A stretch of DNA of 64,000 bases from Chamaelirium japonicum (Eukaryota > Streptophyta > Magnoliopsida > Liliales > Melanthiaceae): the NCBI GenBank assembly GCA_947650365.1, contig OX393551.1, positions 67,157,406 to 67,221,405 on the forward strand. Reading direction: 5' to 3'. Under the pieces are notes generated by a model, which did not search any database, was not told the origin of the DNA, and saw nothing but the letters and a program-made list of their open reading frames with translations. The translations under genes were made by a program, and so were the position numbers. This document shows positions 1 through 13,997 of this stretch, piece after piece; positions within the stretch are counted from its first letter, which is position 1, and each line of letters opens with the position of its first letter.

Positions 1-3000
1 TAAACACCCACCAGATAATCTTAAGTAAATTATACACAATCGAGCATTACTCCCAAAAACACCCTCTAAGAGCCTCGCCATTGCCTCCCAAAAACACCCT
101 AAAATCATAAGTAAATTATATATAAATCAAGCAATCCTCCCTAAAACACCCTCTAAGAGCCTCGCAACATGCTTCTCTATTTTTGGGATTGCTACTAGAC
201 ACCCTATATTTAAGGAGCCAAAATCGCTCCATATTTTTTTTGAACACCCACACGACAACCTTAAGTAAATTATATACAATCGAGCACTATTCCCTAAAAT
301 ACTTTCTAAGAGCCTCACAATATGCTCTCTATTTTTGGGATTGCTACTAGACTCCATATATTTAGGGTGCCAAAACCGCTCCATATTATTTTTGAGCCCC
401 CACCCGACAACCTTAAGTAAATTATATACAATTGAGCATTCCTCCCAAAAACACTATCTAATAGCCTCGCAATATGCTCTCTATTTTTGGGATTGCTACT
501 AGACTCCCGATATTTAGGTAGCCAAAACAACCCCATATTTATTTTTGAACCCCCACCCGATATCCTTAAGTGAATTATATGCAATCGAGCACTCCTCCCT
601 AAAACACCATCTAAAAGCCTCACAATATACTCTCTAATTTTGGGATTGCTACTAAATTCCTTATATTTAGGGAGCCAAAACCGATCGATATTTTGTTTGA
701 ACCCCCATCCAAATTTTTTTTAGTAAATTATACACAATCGAGCATTCCTTCCAAAAACACCCTCTAAAAGCCTCGCCATTGCCTCCCAAAAATACCCTAA
801 AATCTTTAGTAAATTACATATAAATCAAGCATAATTCCCTAAAACAACCTCTAAGAGCCTTGCATCATGCCTCTCTATTTTTGGGATTGCTACTAGACTC
901 CCTATATTTAGGGAGCCAAAATCGATCTATATTTTTTTTGAACCCCCACCCAACAACCTTAAGTAAATCATATACAATCGAGCACTCCTCCCTAAAACAC
1001 CCTCTAAGGGCCTCGCAATATGCTCTCTTTTTTTGGGATTGCTACTGGACTCCTTATATTTATGGAGCCAAAACCACTCCATATTTTTTTTGAACCTCAA
1101 CCCGACAACCTTAAGTAAATTATATACAATCGAGCATTCCTCTTAAAAACACCATCTAATAGCCTCATAATATGCTCTCTATTTTTTGGATTATTACTAG
1201 ACTCACTATATTTAGGAAGCCAAAATCGCCCCATATTTTGTTTGAACCCCCAACCAAAAATATTAAGCGAATTATATAAAATCGAGCACTCATCCCTAAA
1301 ACACCCTCTAAGAGCCTCGTAGTATGCTATCTATTTTTGGGATTACTACTTGACTCCCTATATTTAGGGAGCCAAAACCACTCCATATTTTTTTTTGAAC
1401 CTCCTCCCGATAACCTTAAGTAAATTATATATAATCGAGTATTCCTCCCAAAAACACCCTCTAACACCCTCGCCATTGCCTCCAAAAAACACCCTAAAAT
1501 CATAAGTAAATTATATATAAATCAAGTACTCCTCCCTAAAATACCCTCTAAAAACCTCGCAACAAGCCTCTCTATTTTTGGGATTGCTACTTGACTCCCT
1601 ATATTTAGGGAGCCAAAATAGCTATATATAATTTTTGAATCCCCACTCGACAACCTTAAGTAAATTATAAATAATCAAGTACTCCTTAAAATACCCTCTA
1701 AGAGCCTCGCAATATGCCCTCTATTTTTGGGATTGCTAGTAGACTCCCTATATTAAGGGAGCTAAAACAACTCCATATTTTTTTGAACCCCCACCCGACA
1801 ACCTTAAATAAATTATATATAATCGAGCATTCCTCCCAAAAACACCATCTAATAGCCTCGTAATATGATCTCTATTTTTGGGATTGTTACTAGACTCTTT
1901 ATATTTAGGGAGCCAAAATCGCTCCATATTTTGTTTGAATCCCTACCCAACAACCTTAAGTTAATTATATACAATCGAGCACTCATCCCTAAAATACCCT
2001 CTAAGAGCCTCACAATATGCTTTCTATTTTTAAGATTGCTACTAGACTCCCTATATTTAGGGAGCCAAAATTGCTCCATATTTTTTTGAACCTCCACCCA
2101 ATAACCTTAAGTGAGTTATATACAATCGAGCAGTCCTTCATAAAACACCTTCTAAGAGCCTCACAATATGCTATCTGTTTTTGGGATTGCTACTAGAGTC
2201 CCCATATTTAGGGAGCTAAAATTACTCAATTTTTTTTTTGAACCTCCACCCGACAACCTTTATTAAATTATATACAATAGAGAACTCGTCCCTAAAACAC
2301 CCTCTAAGAGCCTCGCAATATGCTCGTTACTTTTGGCTTGCTACTAGACTCCGTATATTTGGGGAGCCAAAACTGCTCGATATTTTTTTTGAACCCCCTT
2401 CAGACAACCTTAAGTAAATTATATACAATCGAGCATTCCTCCCAAAAACACCATCTACTAGCATCTCAATATGCTCTCTATTTTTGGGATTGGTACTAGA
2501 CTCCCTATATTTAGGGAGGCAAAATTGCTCTATGTTTTTTTTGAACCCTCACCCGACAATCTTAAGTAAATTATATACAATCGAGCATTCCTCCCTAAAA
2601 CACCCTCTAAGAGCCTTGCAATATGCTCTTTATTTTTGGGATTGCTATTGGATTCCCTATATTTAGGGAGCCAAAACCTCTCCATATTTTTTTGAACCCC
2701 CACCCGTCAACCTTAAGTAAATTATATACAATAGAGCATTCTTCCCAAAAACACCCTCTAATAACCTTGCATTATGCTCTCAATTTTTGGGATTGCTACT
2801 AGCCTCCCTATATGTAGGGAGCCAAAACCGCTCCATATTTTTTTTGAATACCCACCCGACAACCTTAAGTAAATTATATACAATCGAGCACTCCTTCCTA
2901 AAACTCCCTCTAAGAGCCTCACAATATGTTCTCTATTTTTGGGATATCTACTAGACTCTCTATATTTAGGGAGCCAAAATCGTCCTATATTTTTTTTGAA

Positions 3001-3601
3001 CCCCCACCCAACAACTTTAAGTGAATTATATACAATCGAGCACTCTTCCCTAAAACACCGTCTTAGAGACTTGCAATATGCTCTTTATTTTTGGGATTAC
3101 TATAAGACTCCCTATATTTAGGGAGCCAAAACTGCTCCATATTTTTTTTGAACCACCACCCGACAACCATAAGTAAATTATATACAATCGAGCATTCCTA
3201 CCAAAAATACCCTCTAAGAGCCTCGCCATTGCCTCTAAAAATCACCCTAAAATCATAAGTAATTATATATATAACTTAAGCACTCTTCTTTAAACACCCT
3301 CTAAGAGACTCGTAATATACCTTTCTATTTTTGGGATTGCTATTAGACTTCTTATATTTAGGGAGCCAAAACCGCTCTATATTTTATTTGAACGCCCACC
3401 CGACAACCTTAAGTAAATTATAAATAATCGAGCACTTCTTGCAAAAATACCCACTAACAGCCTGGTATTATGCTCTCTATTTTTGGGACTGCTACTAGAC
3501 TACCTATATTTAGGGAACCAAAACAGCTTCATAGTTTTTTTAAACCCCTACCCATCAAGCTAAAGTAAATTACATACAATCGAGCATTCCTCCCAAATAC
3601 A

Positions 3602-6600
3602 CGGTATAAGAGCCTCGCTATTGCCTCCCAAAAACACCTAAAAATCATAACGAAATTACATATAAATCAAGCACTCCTTCCTAAAACACCCTCTAAGAGC
3701 CTCGCAATGTGCCTTTCTATTTTTAGGATTGCTACTTGGTTACCTATATTTAAGAAGCCAAAACCGCTCCATATTTTTTTTGAACCCCCATATTACAACC
3801 TTAAGTAAATTATATACAATTGAGCACTCATCCATAAAACACCCTCTAAGAGCCTCGTAATATGCTCTTTATTTTTTTTTGTATTGCTAATAGATTTCCT
3901 ATAATTAGGGAGCCAAAACCGCTCCATATTTTGTTTGAACCCTCACCAGACAACCTTAAGTAAATTATACACAATAGAGCATTCCTCCCAAAAACACCCT
4001 CTAAGAGCCTCGCCATTGCCTCCCAAAAACATCCTAAAATCATATGTAAATTATATATAAATCAAGCACTCCTCCCTAAAACACCCTCTAAGACCCTCGT
4101 AACATGCCTCTCTATTTTTGGGATTACTACTAGATACCCTATATTTAGGGAGCCAAAATCGCTCCATAATATTTTTGAACCTCCACACGACAACCTTAAG
4201 TAAATTATATGCAATCGAGCACTTCTCCCTAAAATACCCTCTAAGAGCCTCATAATATGCTCTCTATTTTTGGGATTGCTACTAGACTCCATATATTTAG
4301 GGAGCTAAAACCGCTCCATATTTTTTTTTGAACCCCCACCCGACAACCATAAGTAAATTAGATACAATCGAGCATTCCTCCCAAAAACACCATCTAATAG
4401 CCTCGCAATATGCTCTCTATTTTTGGGATTGCTACTAGACTCCTGATATTTAGAGAGCCAAAACCACCCCATATTTATTTTTGAACCCCCACCCGACATC
4501 CTTAAGTGAATTATCTGCAATCGAGAACTCCTCCCTAAAACACCATCTAAAAGCCTCACAATATGCTCCCTAATTTTGGGATTGCTACTAGATTCCCTAT
4601 ATTTAGGGAGCCAAAACCGATTCATATTTTGTTTGAACCCCCACCCGTAAACCTTTAGAAAATTATACACAATTGAGCATTCCTCCCAAAAACACCCTCT
4701 AAAAGCCTTGTCATTGCTTCCCAAAAATACCCTAAAATCATAAGTAAATTATATATAAATCAAGCACTATACCCTAAAACAACCTCTAAGAGCCTCACAA
4801 CATGCCCCTCTATTTTTGGGATTGCTACTATACTCCCTATATTTAGGGAGCCAAAATCGATCCATATTTTTTTTGAACCCCCACCCGACAACCTTAAGTA
4901 ATTTATATACAATCGAGCACTCCTCCTTAAAACACCTTCTAAGAGCCTTGTAGTATGCTCTCTATTTTTGGAATTGCTACTAGACTCCTTATATTTAGGG
5001 AGCCAAAACCACTCTATATTTTTTTTGAATCCCAACCCGACAACCTTAATTAAATTATATACAACCGAGCATTCCTCCCAAAAACACTGTCTAATAGCCT
5101 CGCAATATGCTCTCTATTTTTGGGATTACTACTAGATTAACTATATTTAGGGAGCCAAAACCGTCCCATATTTTTTTGAAACCCCACCCGACAACTTTAA
5201 GCGAATTATATAAAATCGAGCACTCATCCCTTAAACACCCTCTAAGAGTCTCCCAATATGCTCTCTATTTTTTGGATTGCTAATAGACTCCCTATATTTA
5301 GGGAGCCAAAATCGCTCCATATTTTTTTTGAACCCCTTCCCGATAACCTTAAGTAAATTATATACAATCGAGCACTTTTTCCAGAAACACCCCCTAAGAG
5401 CCTCGCCATTGCCTCCAAAAAACACCCTAAAATTATAAGTAAATTATATATAAATCAAGCACTCCTCACTAAAACATCCTCTAAGAATATCTCAACAAGC
5501 CTCTCTATTTTTGGGATTGCTACTAGACTCCCGATATTTAGGAAGCCAAAACAGCTCTATATTTTTTTTGAATCCTCACCCGACAACCTTAAGTAAATTA
5601 TAAATAATCAAACACCCTTAAGACACCCTCTAAGAGCCTTGCAATATGCTCTCTATTTTTAAGATTGCTACTAGACTCCATATATTAAGGGAGCCAAAAC
5701 AACTCCATATTTTTTTGAACCCTAACCCGACAACCTTAAGTAAATTATATATAATCAAGCATTCCTTCCAAAAACACCATCTAATAGCCTCGTAATATGA
5801 TCTCTATTTTTAGGATTGATACAAGATTCCTATATTTAAGGAGCCAAAATCGCCACATTTTTTTTTTGAACCCCTACCCAACAACCTTAAGTTAATTATA
5901 TACAATCGAGCGCTCCTCCCTAAAATACCCTCTAAGAGCCTCGTAATATGCTTTCTATTTTTGGGATTGCTACTAGACTCCTTATATTTAGGGAGCCAAA
6001 ATCGCTCTTTATTTTTTTTGAACTTCCACCCGACAAGCTTATGTAAATTATATACAATCGAGCAGTCCTTTCTAAAACACACTCTAAGAGCCTCACAATA
6101 TGCTCTCTATTTTTGGGATTGCTACTAGAGTCCCCATATTTAGGGAGCCAAAATTGCTCCATATTTTTTTTGAACCCCCACCCGACAATCTTAAGTAAAT
6201 TATATAAAATAGAGAACTCGTCCCCAAAACACCCTCTATGAGCCTCGCAATATGCTCGCTATTTTTGGATTGCTACTAGACTCCGTATATTTAGGGAGCC
6301 AAAACTGCTCCACATTTTTTTGAACCCCCACCCGATAATATTAAGTAAATTATATACAATCGAGCATTCCTCCCAAAGACACCATCTACTAGCATCGCAA
6401 TATGATCTCTATTTTTTTGATTGCTACTGGACTCCCTATATATAGGGAGGCAAAACCGCTATATATTTTTTTCGAACCCCCACCTGACAATCTTAAGTAA
6501 ATTATATACAATCGAGCTTTCCCCCCTAAAATACTCTCTAAGAGCCTTGCAATATGCTCTCTATTTTTGGGATTACTACTAGACTCCCTATATTTAGGGA

Positions 6601-7526
6601 GCCAAAACTGCTCCATATTTATTTTGAACCCCCACCCATCAACCTAAAGTACATTATATACAATAGAGCATTCCTCCCAAAAATACCCTCTAATAGCCTT
6701 GCATTATGCTCTTAATTTTTGGGATTGCTACTAGACTCCATATATTTAGGGAGCCAAAACCGGTCCATATATTTTTTGAACACCAACCCGATAACCTTAA
6801 GTAAATAATATACAATCAAGCACTCCTCCCTAAAACTCCCTCTAAGAGCCTCACAATATGTTCTCTATTTTTGGGATATCTACTAGACTCTCTATATTTA
6901 GGTAGCCAAAATCACCCCATATTTTTTTTGAACCCCCACCAGACAACTTTAAGAGAATTATACACAATCGAGCACTCTTCCCTAAAACACTGTCTTAGAG
7001 ACTCACAATATGCTTTCTATTTTTGGGATTGCTACAAGACTCTCTATATTTAGGGAGCCAAAATCGCTCATTATTTTTTTTGAACCATCACCCGGCAACC
7101 CTAAGTAAATTATATACAATCGAGCATTCCTATCATAAACACCCTCTAAGAGCCTCACCATTGCCTCTAAAAAACACCCTAAAATAATAAATAATTATAT
7201 ATAAATCAAGCACTCTTCCCTAAAACACCCTATAAGAGCCTCGCAATATCTATTTTTGGGATTGCTACTAGACTACTTATATTTAGGGAGGTAAAACCGC
7301 TTCATATTTTTTTTGAATGCCCACCAGACAACCTTAAGTAAATTATAAATAATCGAGCACTCCTTCCTAAAACAACCACTAAGAGTCTGGTAATATGCCC
7401 TTTATTTTTGGGACTGCTATTAGACTACCTATATTTAGGGAACCAAAACCACTCCATAGTTTTTTTAAACCCCTACCCATCAAGCTTAAGAAAATTACAT
7501 ACAATCGAGCATTCCTCCCAAATACA
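3602..7526 (+). repeat. Higher-order repeat A, full copy (3,925 bp)
   Basis: Delimited by a diagnostic variant, CGGTATAAGAGCCT, at the start of this and the next copy. A second marker, a GAACTCGTCC variant with a CTCGCTATTTTTGGATTG neighbour, occurs at about 2,284 and 6,211, also about 3.93 kb apart. A third, a CTTTAG version of the usual CTTAAG site, occurs at about 720 and 4,650. Three independent markers with the same spacing show that the unit of amplification was about 25 monomers. The first 3.6 kb of the window is a partial copy of the same unit. Confidence 0.85.
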
Positions 7527-10069
7527 CGGTATAAGAGCCTCACTATTACCTTCCAAAAACATCCAAAAAACATAAGTAAATTACATATAAATCAAACTCT
7601 CCTTCCTAAAACACCCTCTAAGAGCCTCGCAATACGCCTCTATATTTTTAGAATTGCTACTTGACTACCTATATTTAAGGAGCCAAAACCGCTTCATATT
7701 TTTTTTGAACCCCCCACATGACAACCTTAATTAATTATATACAATTAAGCACTCCTCCCTAAAACACCCTCTAAGAGCCTCGCAATATGCTCTCTATTTT
7801 TTGGGATTGCTATAAGATTCCCTATATTTAGGGAGCTAAAACTGCTCTATATTTTGTTTGAACCCCCACCAGACAACCTTAAGTAAATTATACACAATGG
7901 AGCATTCCTCCAAAAAATACCTTCTAAAAGCCTCGCCATTATCTCCCAAAAATATCCTAAAATCATAAGTAAATTATATACAAATCAAGCACTATTTCCT
8001 AAAACAACCTCTAAGAGCCTTTCAACATGCCTCTCCATTTTTGGGATTGTTACTAGACTCCCTATATTAAGGGATCCAAAATTGATCCATATTTTTTTTG
8101 AACCCCCACCCGACAACCTTAAGTAAATTATATATAATCAAGTACTCCTCCCTAAAACACCCTCTAAGAGTCTCGCAATATACTCTCTATTTTTTAGATT
8201 GCTACTAGACTCCCTATATTTAGGGAGCCAAAACTATTCCATATTTTTTTTGAACCCCCACCCGATAACCTTAAGTAAATTATATATAATCGAGCATTCC
8301 TCCCAAAAACACCATCTAATAGCCTCGCAATATGATCTCTATTTTTAGGATTGCTACTAGTTTCCCAATATTTAGGGAGCCAAAATCGCCCCATATTTTT
8401 TTTTAACCCCTACCCAACAACCTTAAGTTAATTATATACAATCGAGCACTCCTCCCTAAAATACCCTCTAAGAGCCTCACAATATGCTTTCTATTTTTGG
8501 GATTGCTACTAGACTCCCTATATTTAGGGAGCCAAAACTGCTCTATATTTTTTTTGAACCTCCACCCAACAACCTTAAGTGAATTATATACAATCGAGCA
8601 GTCCTTCATAAAACACCCTCTAAGTGCCTCACAATAGGCTCTCTATTTTTGGAATTGCTACTAGAGACCCCATATTTAGAGAGCCAAAATCACTTCATAT
8701 TTTTTTTAAACCCCCAACCGACAACCTTAATTAAATTATATACAGTAGAGAACGTGTCCCTAAAACACCCTCTAAGTGCCTCGCAATATGCTCGCTATTT
8801 TTGTATTGCTGCTAGACTCCATAGAGTTAGGGAGCCAAAACTGCTCCATATTATTTTTGAACCCCTACTTGATAACCTTAAGTAAATTATATACAATCGA
8901 ACATTCATCCCAAAAACACCATCAACTAGTATCACAATATGCTCTCTGTTTTTGGGATTGCTACTAGACTCCATATATTTAAGGAGGCAAAACTACTCCA
9001 TATTTTTTTTTGAACCCCCACCCGACAATCTTAAGTAAATTATATACAATCGACTATTCCTCCCATAAACACCCTCTAAGAACCTTGCAATATGCTCTCT
9101 ATTTTTGGGATTGCTACTAGATTCTCTATATTTAGGGAGCCAAAACCGTTCCATATTTTTTTGAACCCCCACCCGTCAACCTTAAGTAAATTATATACAA
9201 TAGAGCATTCCTCTTTAAAACACCCTCTAATAGCCTTGCATTATGCTCTTAATTTTTGGGATTGCTACTAGACTACCTATATTTAGGGAGCCAAAACTGC
9301 TCTATATTTTTTTTGAACACCCAACCGATAACCGTAAGTAAATTATATACAATCGAACACTCCTCCCTAAAACTCCCTCTAAGAGCCTCACAATATGTTA
9401 TCTATTTTTGAGATATTTACTAGACTCTCTATAATTAGGGAGCCAAAATTGCCTAATATTTTTTTTGAACCCCCACCTAACAACTTTAAGTGAATTATAT
9501 ACAATCGAGCACTCTTCCCCAAAACACCGTCTTAAACACTTGCAATATGCTCTCTATTTTTGGGATTGCTACAAGACTCTCTATATTTAGGGAGCCAAAA
9601 CCAGTCCATAATTTTTTTGAACCACAACCCGATAACTATAAGTAAATTATATATAATCGAGCATTCCTACTAAAAACACCGTCTAAGAGCCCCGCCATTG
9701 CCTCTAAAAAACACCCTAAAATCATAAGTAATTATATATAAATCAAGCACACTTCCCTAAAACACCCTCTAAGAGACTCGTAATATGTCTTTCTATTTTT
9801 GGAATTGCTACTAGACTTCTTATATTTAGGGAGCCAAAACCGCTCTATATTTTTTTTGAATGCCTACCCGATAACCTTAAGTAAATTATAAACAATCGAG
9901 CACTCCTTCCTAAAAGACCCACTAAGAGCCTGGTAATATGCTCTTTATTTTTGGGACTGATATTAGACTACCTATATTTAGAGAACCAAAACCGCTTCAT
10001 AGTTTTTTTAAACCCTTACCCATCAAGCTTAAGTAAATTACATACAATCGAGCATTCCTCCCAAATACA
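7527..10069 (+). repeat. Higher-order repeat A, shortened copy (2,543 bp)
   Basis: The interval between diagnostic CGGTATAAG-type variants is about 1,385 bp shorter than in neighbouring copies, which is close to nine monomers. The GAACTCGTCC-type marker shows the same short interval (about 6,211 to 8,751, 2,540 bp). The CTTTAG-type marker expected near 8.6 kb is absent, giving 6,465 bp between 4,650 and 11,115, that is 3,930 plus 2,535. All three agree with one multi-monomer loss, as expected of unequal exchange in register. Confidence 0.8.
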
Positions 10070-13000
10070 GGGTATAAGAGCCTCGCTATTGCCTCCCAAA
10101 AACACCCAAAAATCATAAGTAAATTATATATAAATCAAGCACTCCTTCCTAAAACATCCTCTAAGAGCCTCGTAATATGCTTCTCTATTTTTAGGATTGC
10201 TACTCGACTACCTATGTTTAAGGAGCCAAAATAGCTCCATATTTTTTTTGAACCCCCACATGGAAACCTTAAGTAAATTATACAATTGAGCACTTCTCCT
10301 TAAAATACCCTCTAAGAGCCTTGCAATATGCTCTCTATTTTTTGGGATTGCTACAAGATTCCCTATATTTAGGGAGCCAAAACAGCTTCATATTTTGTTT
10401 GAATTCCCACCAGATAATCTTAAGTAAATTATACACAATCGAGCATTACTCCCAAAAACACCCTCTAAGAGCCTCGCTATTGCCTCCCAAAAACACCCTA
10501 AAATCATAAGTAAATTATATATAAATCAAGCACTCCTCCTTAAAACACCCTATAAGAGCCTCGCAATATGCCTCTCTATTTTTGGGATTACTACTAGACA
10601 CCCTATATTTAGGGAGCCAAAATCGCTCCATATTTTTTTTGAACCCCCACACGATAACCTTAAGTAAATTATATATAATCGAGCACTCCTTCCTAAAATA
10701 CCCTCTAAGAGCCTTACAATATGCTCTCTATTTTTGGGATTGCTACTAGACTCCATATATTTAGAGAGCCAAAACCGCTCTATATTTTTTTTAACCTCGA
10801 CCCGAAAACCTTAAGTAAATTATATACAATCGAGCATTCCTCCCAAAAACACCATCTAATAGCCTCGCAAGATACTCTCTATTTTTGGGATTGTTACTAG
10901 ACTCTCAATATTTAGGGAGCCAAAGCCACCCCATATTTATTTTTGAACCCCCATCCGACATCCTTAAGTGAATTATATATAATCGAGCACTCCTATCTAA
11001 AACACCATCTAAAAGCCTCACAATATGCTCTCTAATTTTGGGATTGCTGCTAGATTCCCTATATTTAGGGAGCCAAAACCGAACCATATTTTGTTTGAAC
11101 CCCCACCCAAAAATCTTTAGTAAATTATACACAATCGAGCATTCCTCCCAAAAACACCCTCTACAAGCCTCCCCGTTGCCTCCAAAAAACACCCTAAAAT
11201 TATAAGTAAATTATATATAAATCAAACACTATTCCTTAAAACAACCTCCAAGAGCCTTGCAATATTCCTCTTTATTTTTGGGATTGCTACTAGACTCCCT
11301 ATATTTAGGGAGCCAAAATCGATCCATATTTTTTTTGAACCCCCACCCGACAACCTTAAGTAAATTATATACAATCGAGTACTCCTCCTTTAAATACCTT
11401 CTAAGAGCCTCACAATAGGCTCTCTATTTTTGGGATTGCTACTAGACTCCCTATATTTAGGGAGCCAAAAGCACTCTATATTTTTTTTGAACCCCAACTC
11501 GACAACCTTAAGTAAATTATATATAATCGAGCATTCCTCCCAAAAACACCATCTAATAGCCTCATAATATCCTCTCTATTTTTGGGATTACTACTAGACT
11601 CACTATATTTAGTGAGCCAAAACCGCCCTATATTTTTTGTGAACCCCCACCCGACAACATCAAGTGAATTATATAAAATCGAGCACTCATCCCTAAAACA
11701 CCCTCTAGGAGCCTCGCAATATGCTCTCTATTTTTGGGATTGCTACTAGACACCCTATATTTAGGGAGCCAAAATAGCTTCATATTTTTTTTGAACCCCC
11801 TCCCGATAAACTTGAGTAAATTATATACAATCGAGCATTCCTCCCAAAAACACCCTCAAAGAGCCTCGCCATTGCCTCCAAAAAACACCCTAAAATCATA
11901 AATAAATTATATATAAATCAAGCACTCCTCTCTAAAACACCCTCTAAGAACCTCGCAATAAGCCTCTTTATTTTTGGGATTGCTACTAGACTTCCTATAT
12001 TTAGGGAGCCAAAATAACTCTATTTTTTTTTTGAATCCCCACCCGACAACCTTAAGTAAATTATAAATAATCAAGTACTTCTTAAAATACCCTCTAAGAG
12101 CCTCACAATATGCTCTCTATTTTTAGGATTGTTACTAGACTCACTATATTAAGAGAGCCAAAACAACTCCATATTTTTTTGAACACCCACCCGACAACCT
12201 TAAGTAAATTATATATAATCGAGCATTCCTCCCCAAAACACTATCTAATAGTCTCGTAATATGATCTCTATTTTTTTGATTGCTACTAGACTCCCTATAT
12301 TTAGGGAGCCAAAATCACCCCATATTTTTCTTGAACCCTACCCAACAACTTTAAGTTAATTATATACAATCGAGCACTCCTCCCTAAAATACCATCTAAG
12401 AGCCTTACAATATGCTTTCTATTTTTAGGATTGCTACTAGACTCCTTATATTTAGGGAGCCAAAACCGCTCCACATTTTTTTTGAACCTCCACCCGACAG
12501 CCTTATGTGAATTATATACAATCGAGTAGTCCTTCATAAAACACCCTCTAAGAGCCTCACAATATGCTCTCTAGTTTTGGGATTGCTACTAGAGTCCCCA
12601 TATTTAGAGAGCCAAAATTGCTCCATATTTTTTTTGAACCCCCAACCGACAACCTAAATTAAATTATATACAACAGAGAACTCATCCCTAAAACTCTCTC
12701 TAATAGCCTCGCAATATGCTCGCTATTTTTGGATTGCTACTGGACTCCGTATAGTAAGGGAGCTAAAACTGCTCCATATTTTTTTTGAACCCCCACCCGA
12801 CAACCTTAAGTAAATTATATACAATCGAGTATTCATCCCAAAAACACCATCTTCTAGCATCGCAATATGCTCTCTATTTTTGAGAATGCTACTAGACTCC
12901 CTATATTTAGGGAGGCAAAACCGCTCCATGTTTTTTTTGAACCCCCACCCGAGAATCTTAAGTAAATTATATACAATCGAGCATTCCTTCCATAAAAACC

Positions 13001-13997
13001 CTATAAGAGCCTTGCAATATGCTCTCTATTTTTGGGATTGCTACTAGACTCCCTATATTTAGGGAGCTAAAATCGTTCCATATTTTTTTTGAATCCCCAC
13101 CTGTCAACCTTAAGTAAATTATATACAATAGAGCATTCCTCCCAAAAATATCCTCTAATAGCCTTGCATTATGTTCTCAATTTTTAGGATTGCTACAAGA
13201 CTCCCTATATTTAGGGAGCCAAAACCGCTCTATATTTTTTTTGAACACCCACTCGACAACCTTAAGTAAATTATATACAATCGAGCACTCCTCCCTAAAA
13301 CTCCCTCTAAGAGCCTCACAATATGTTCTCTATTTTTAGGATATTTACCAGACTCTCTATATTAAGGGAGCCAAAATCGCCCCATATTTTTTTTGAACCC
13401 CTACCCGATAACTTCAAGTGAATTATATACAATCGAGCACTCTTCCTTAAAACACCGTCTTAAAGACTCATAATATGCTCTATATTTTTGGGATTGCTAC
13501 AAGACTCCCTATATTTAGGGAGGCAAAACCGCTCCATATTTTTTTTGAACCACCACCCGACAACTATAAGTAAATTATATACAATCGAGCATTCCTACCA
13601 AAAACACCATCTAAGAGCCTAGCCATTGCCTCTAAAAAACACTCTAAAATCATATGTAATTATATATAAATCAAGCACTCTTCCCTAAAACACCCTCTAA
13701 GAGACTCGTAATATTCCTTTCTATTTTTGGGATTGCTATTAGACTTCTTATATTTAGGGAGCCAAAATCGCTCTATATTTTTTGTGATCGCCTACCCAAC
13801 AATCTTAAGTAAATTATAAACAATCGAGCACTCCTTCCTAAAATACCCACTAAGAGCCTAGTAATATGCTCTCTATTTTTGGGACTACTACTAGACCACC
13901 TATATTTAGGGAACCAAAACCGCTCCATAGTTTTTTTAAACCCCTATCCATCAAGCTTAAGTAAATTACATACAATCGAGCATTCCTCCCAAATACA
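10070..13997 (+). repeat. Higher-order repeat A, full copy (3,928 bp)
   Basis: Starts at a GGGTATAAG variant of the diagnostic site and ends before the next CGGTATAAG at 13,998. The GAACTC-type marker intervals (8,751 to 12,671 to 16,610) and the CTTTAG-type interval (11,115 to 15,044) match to within about 20 bp. Confidence 0.85.
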
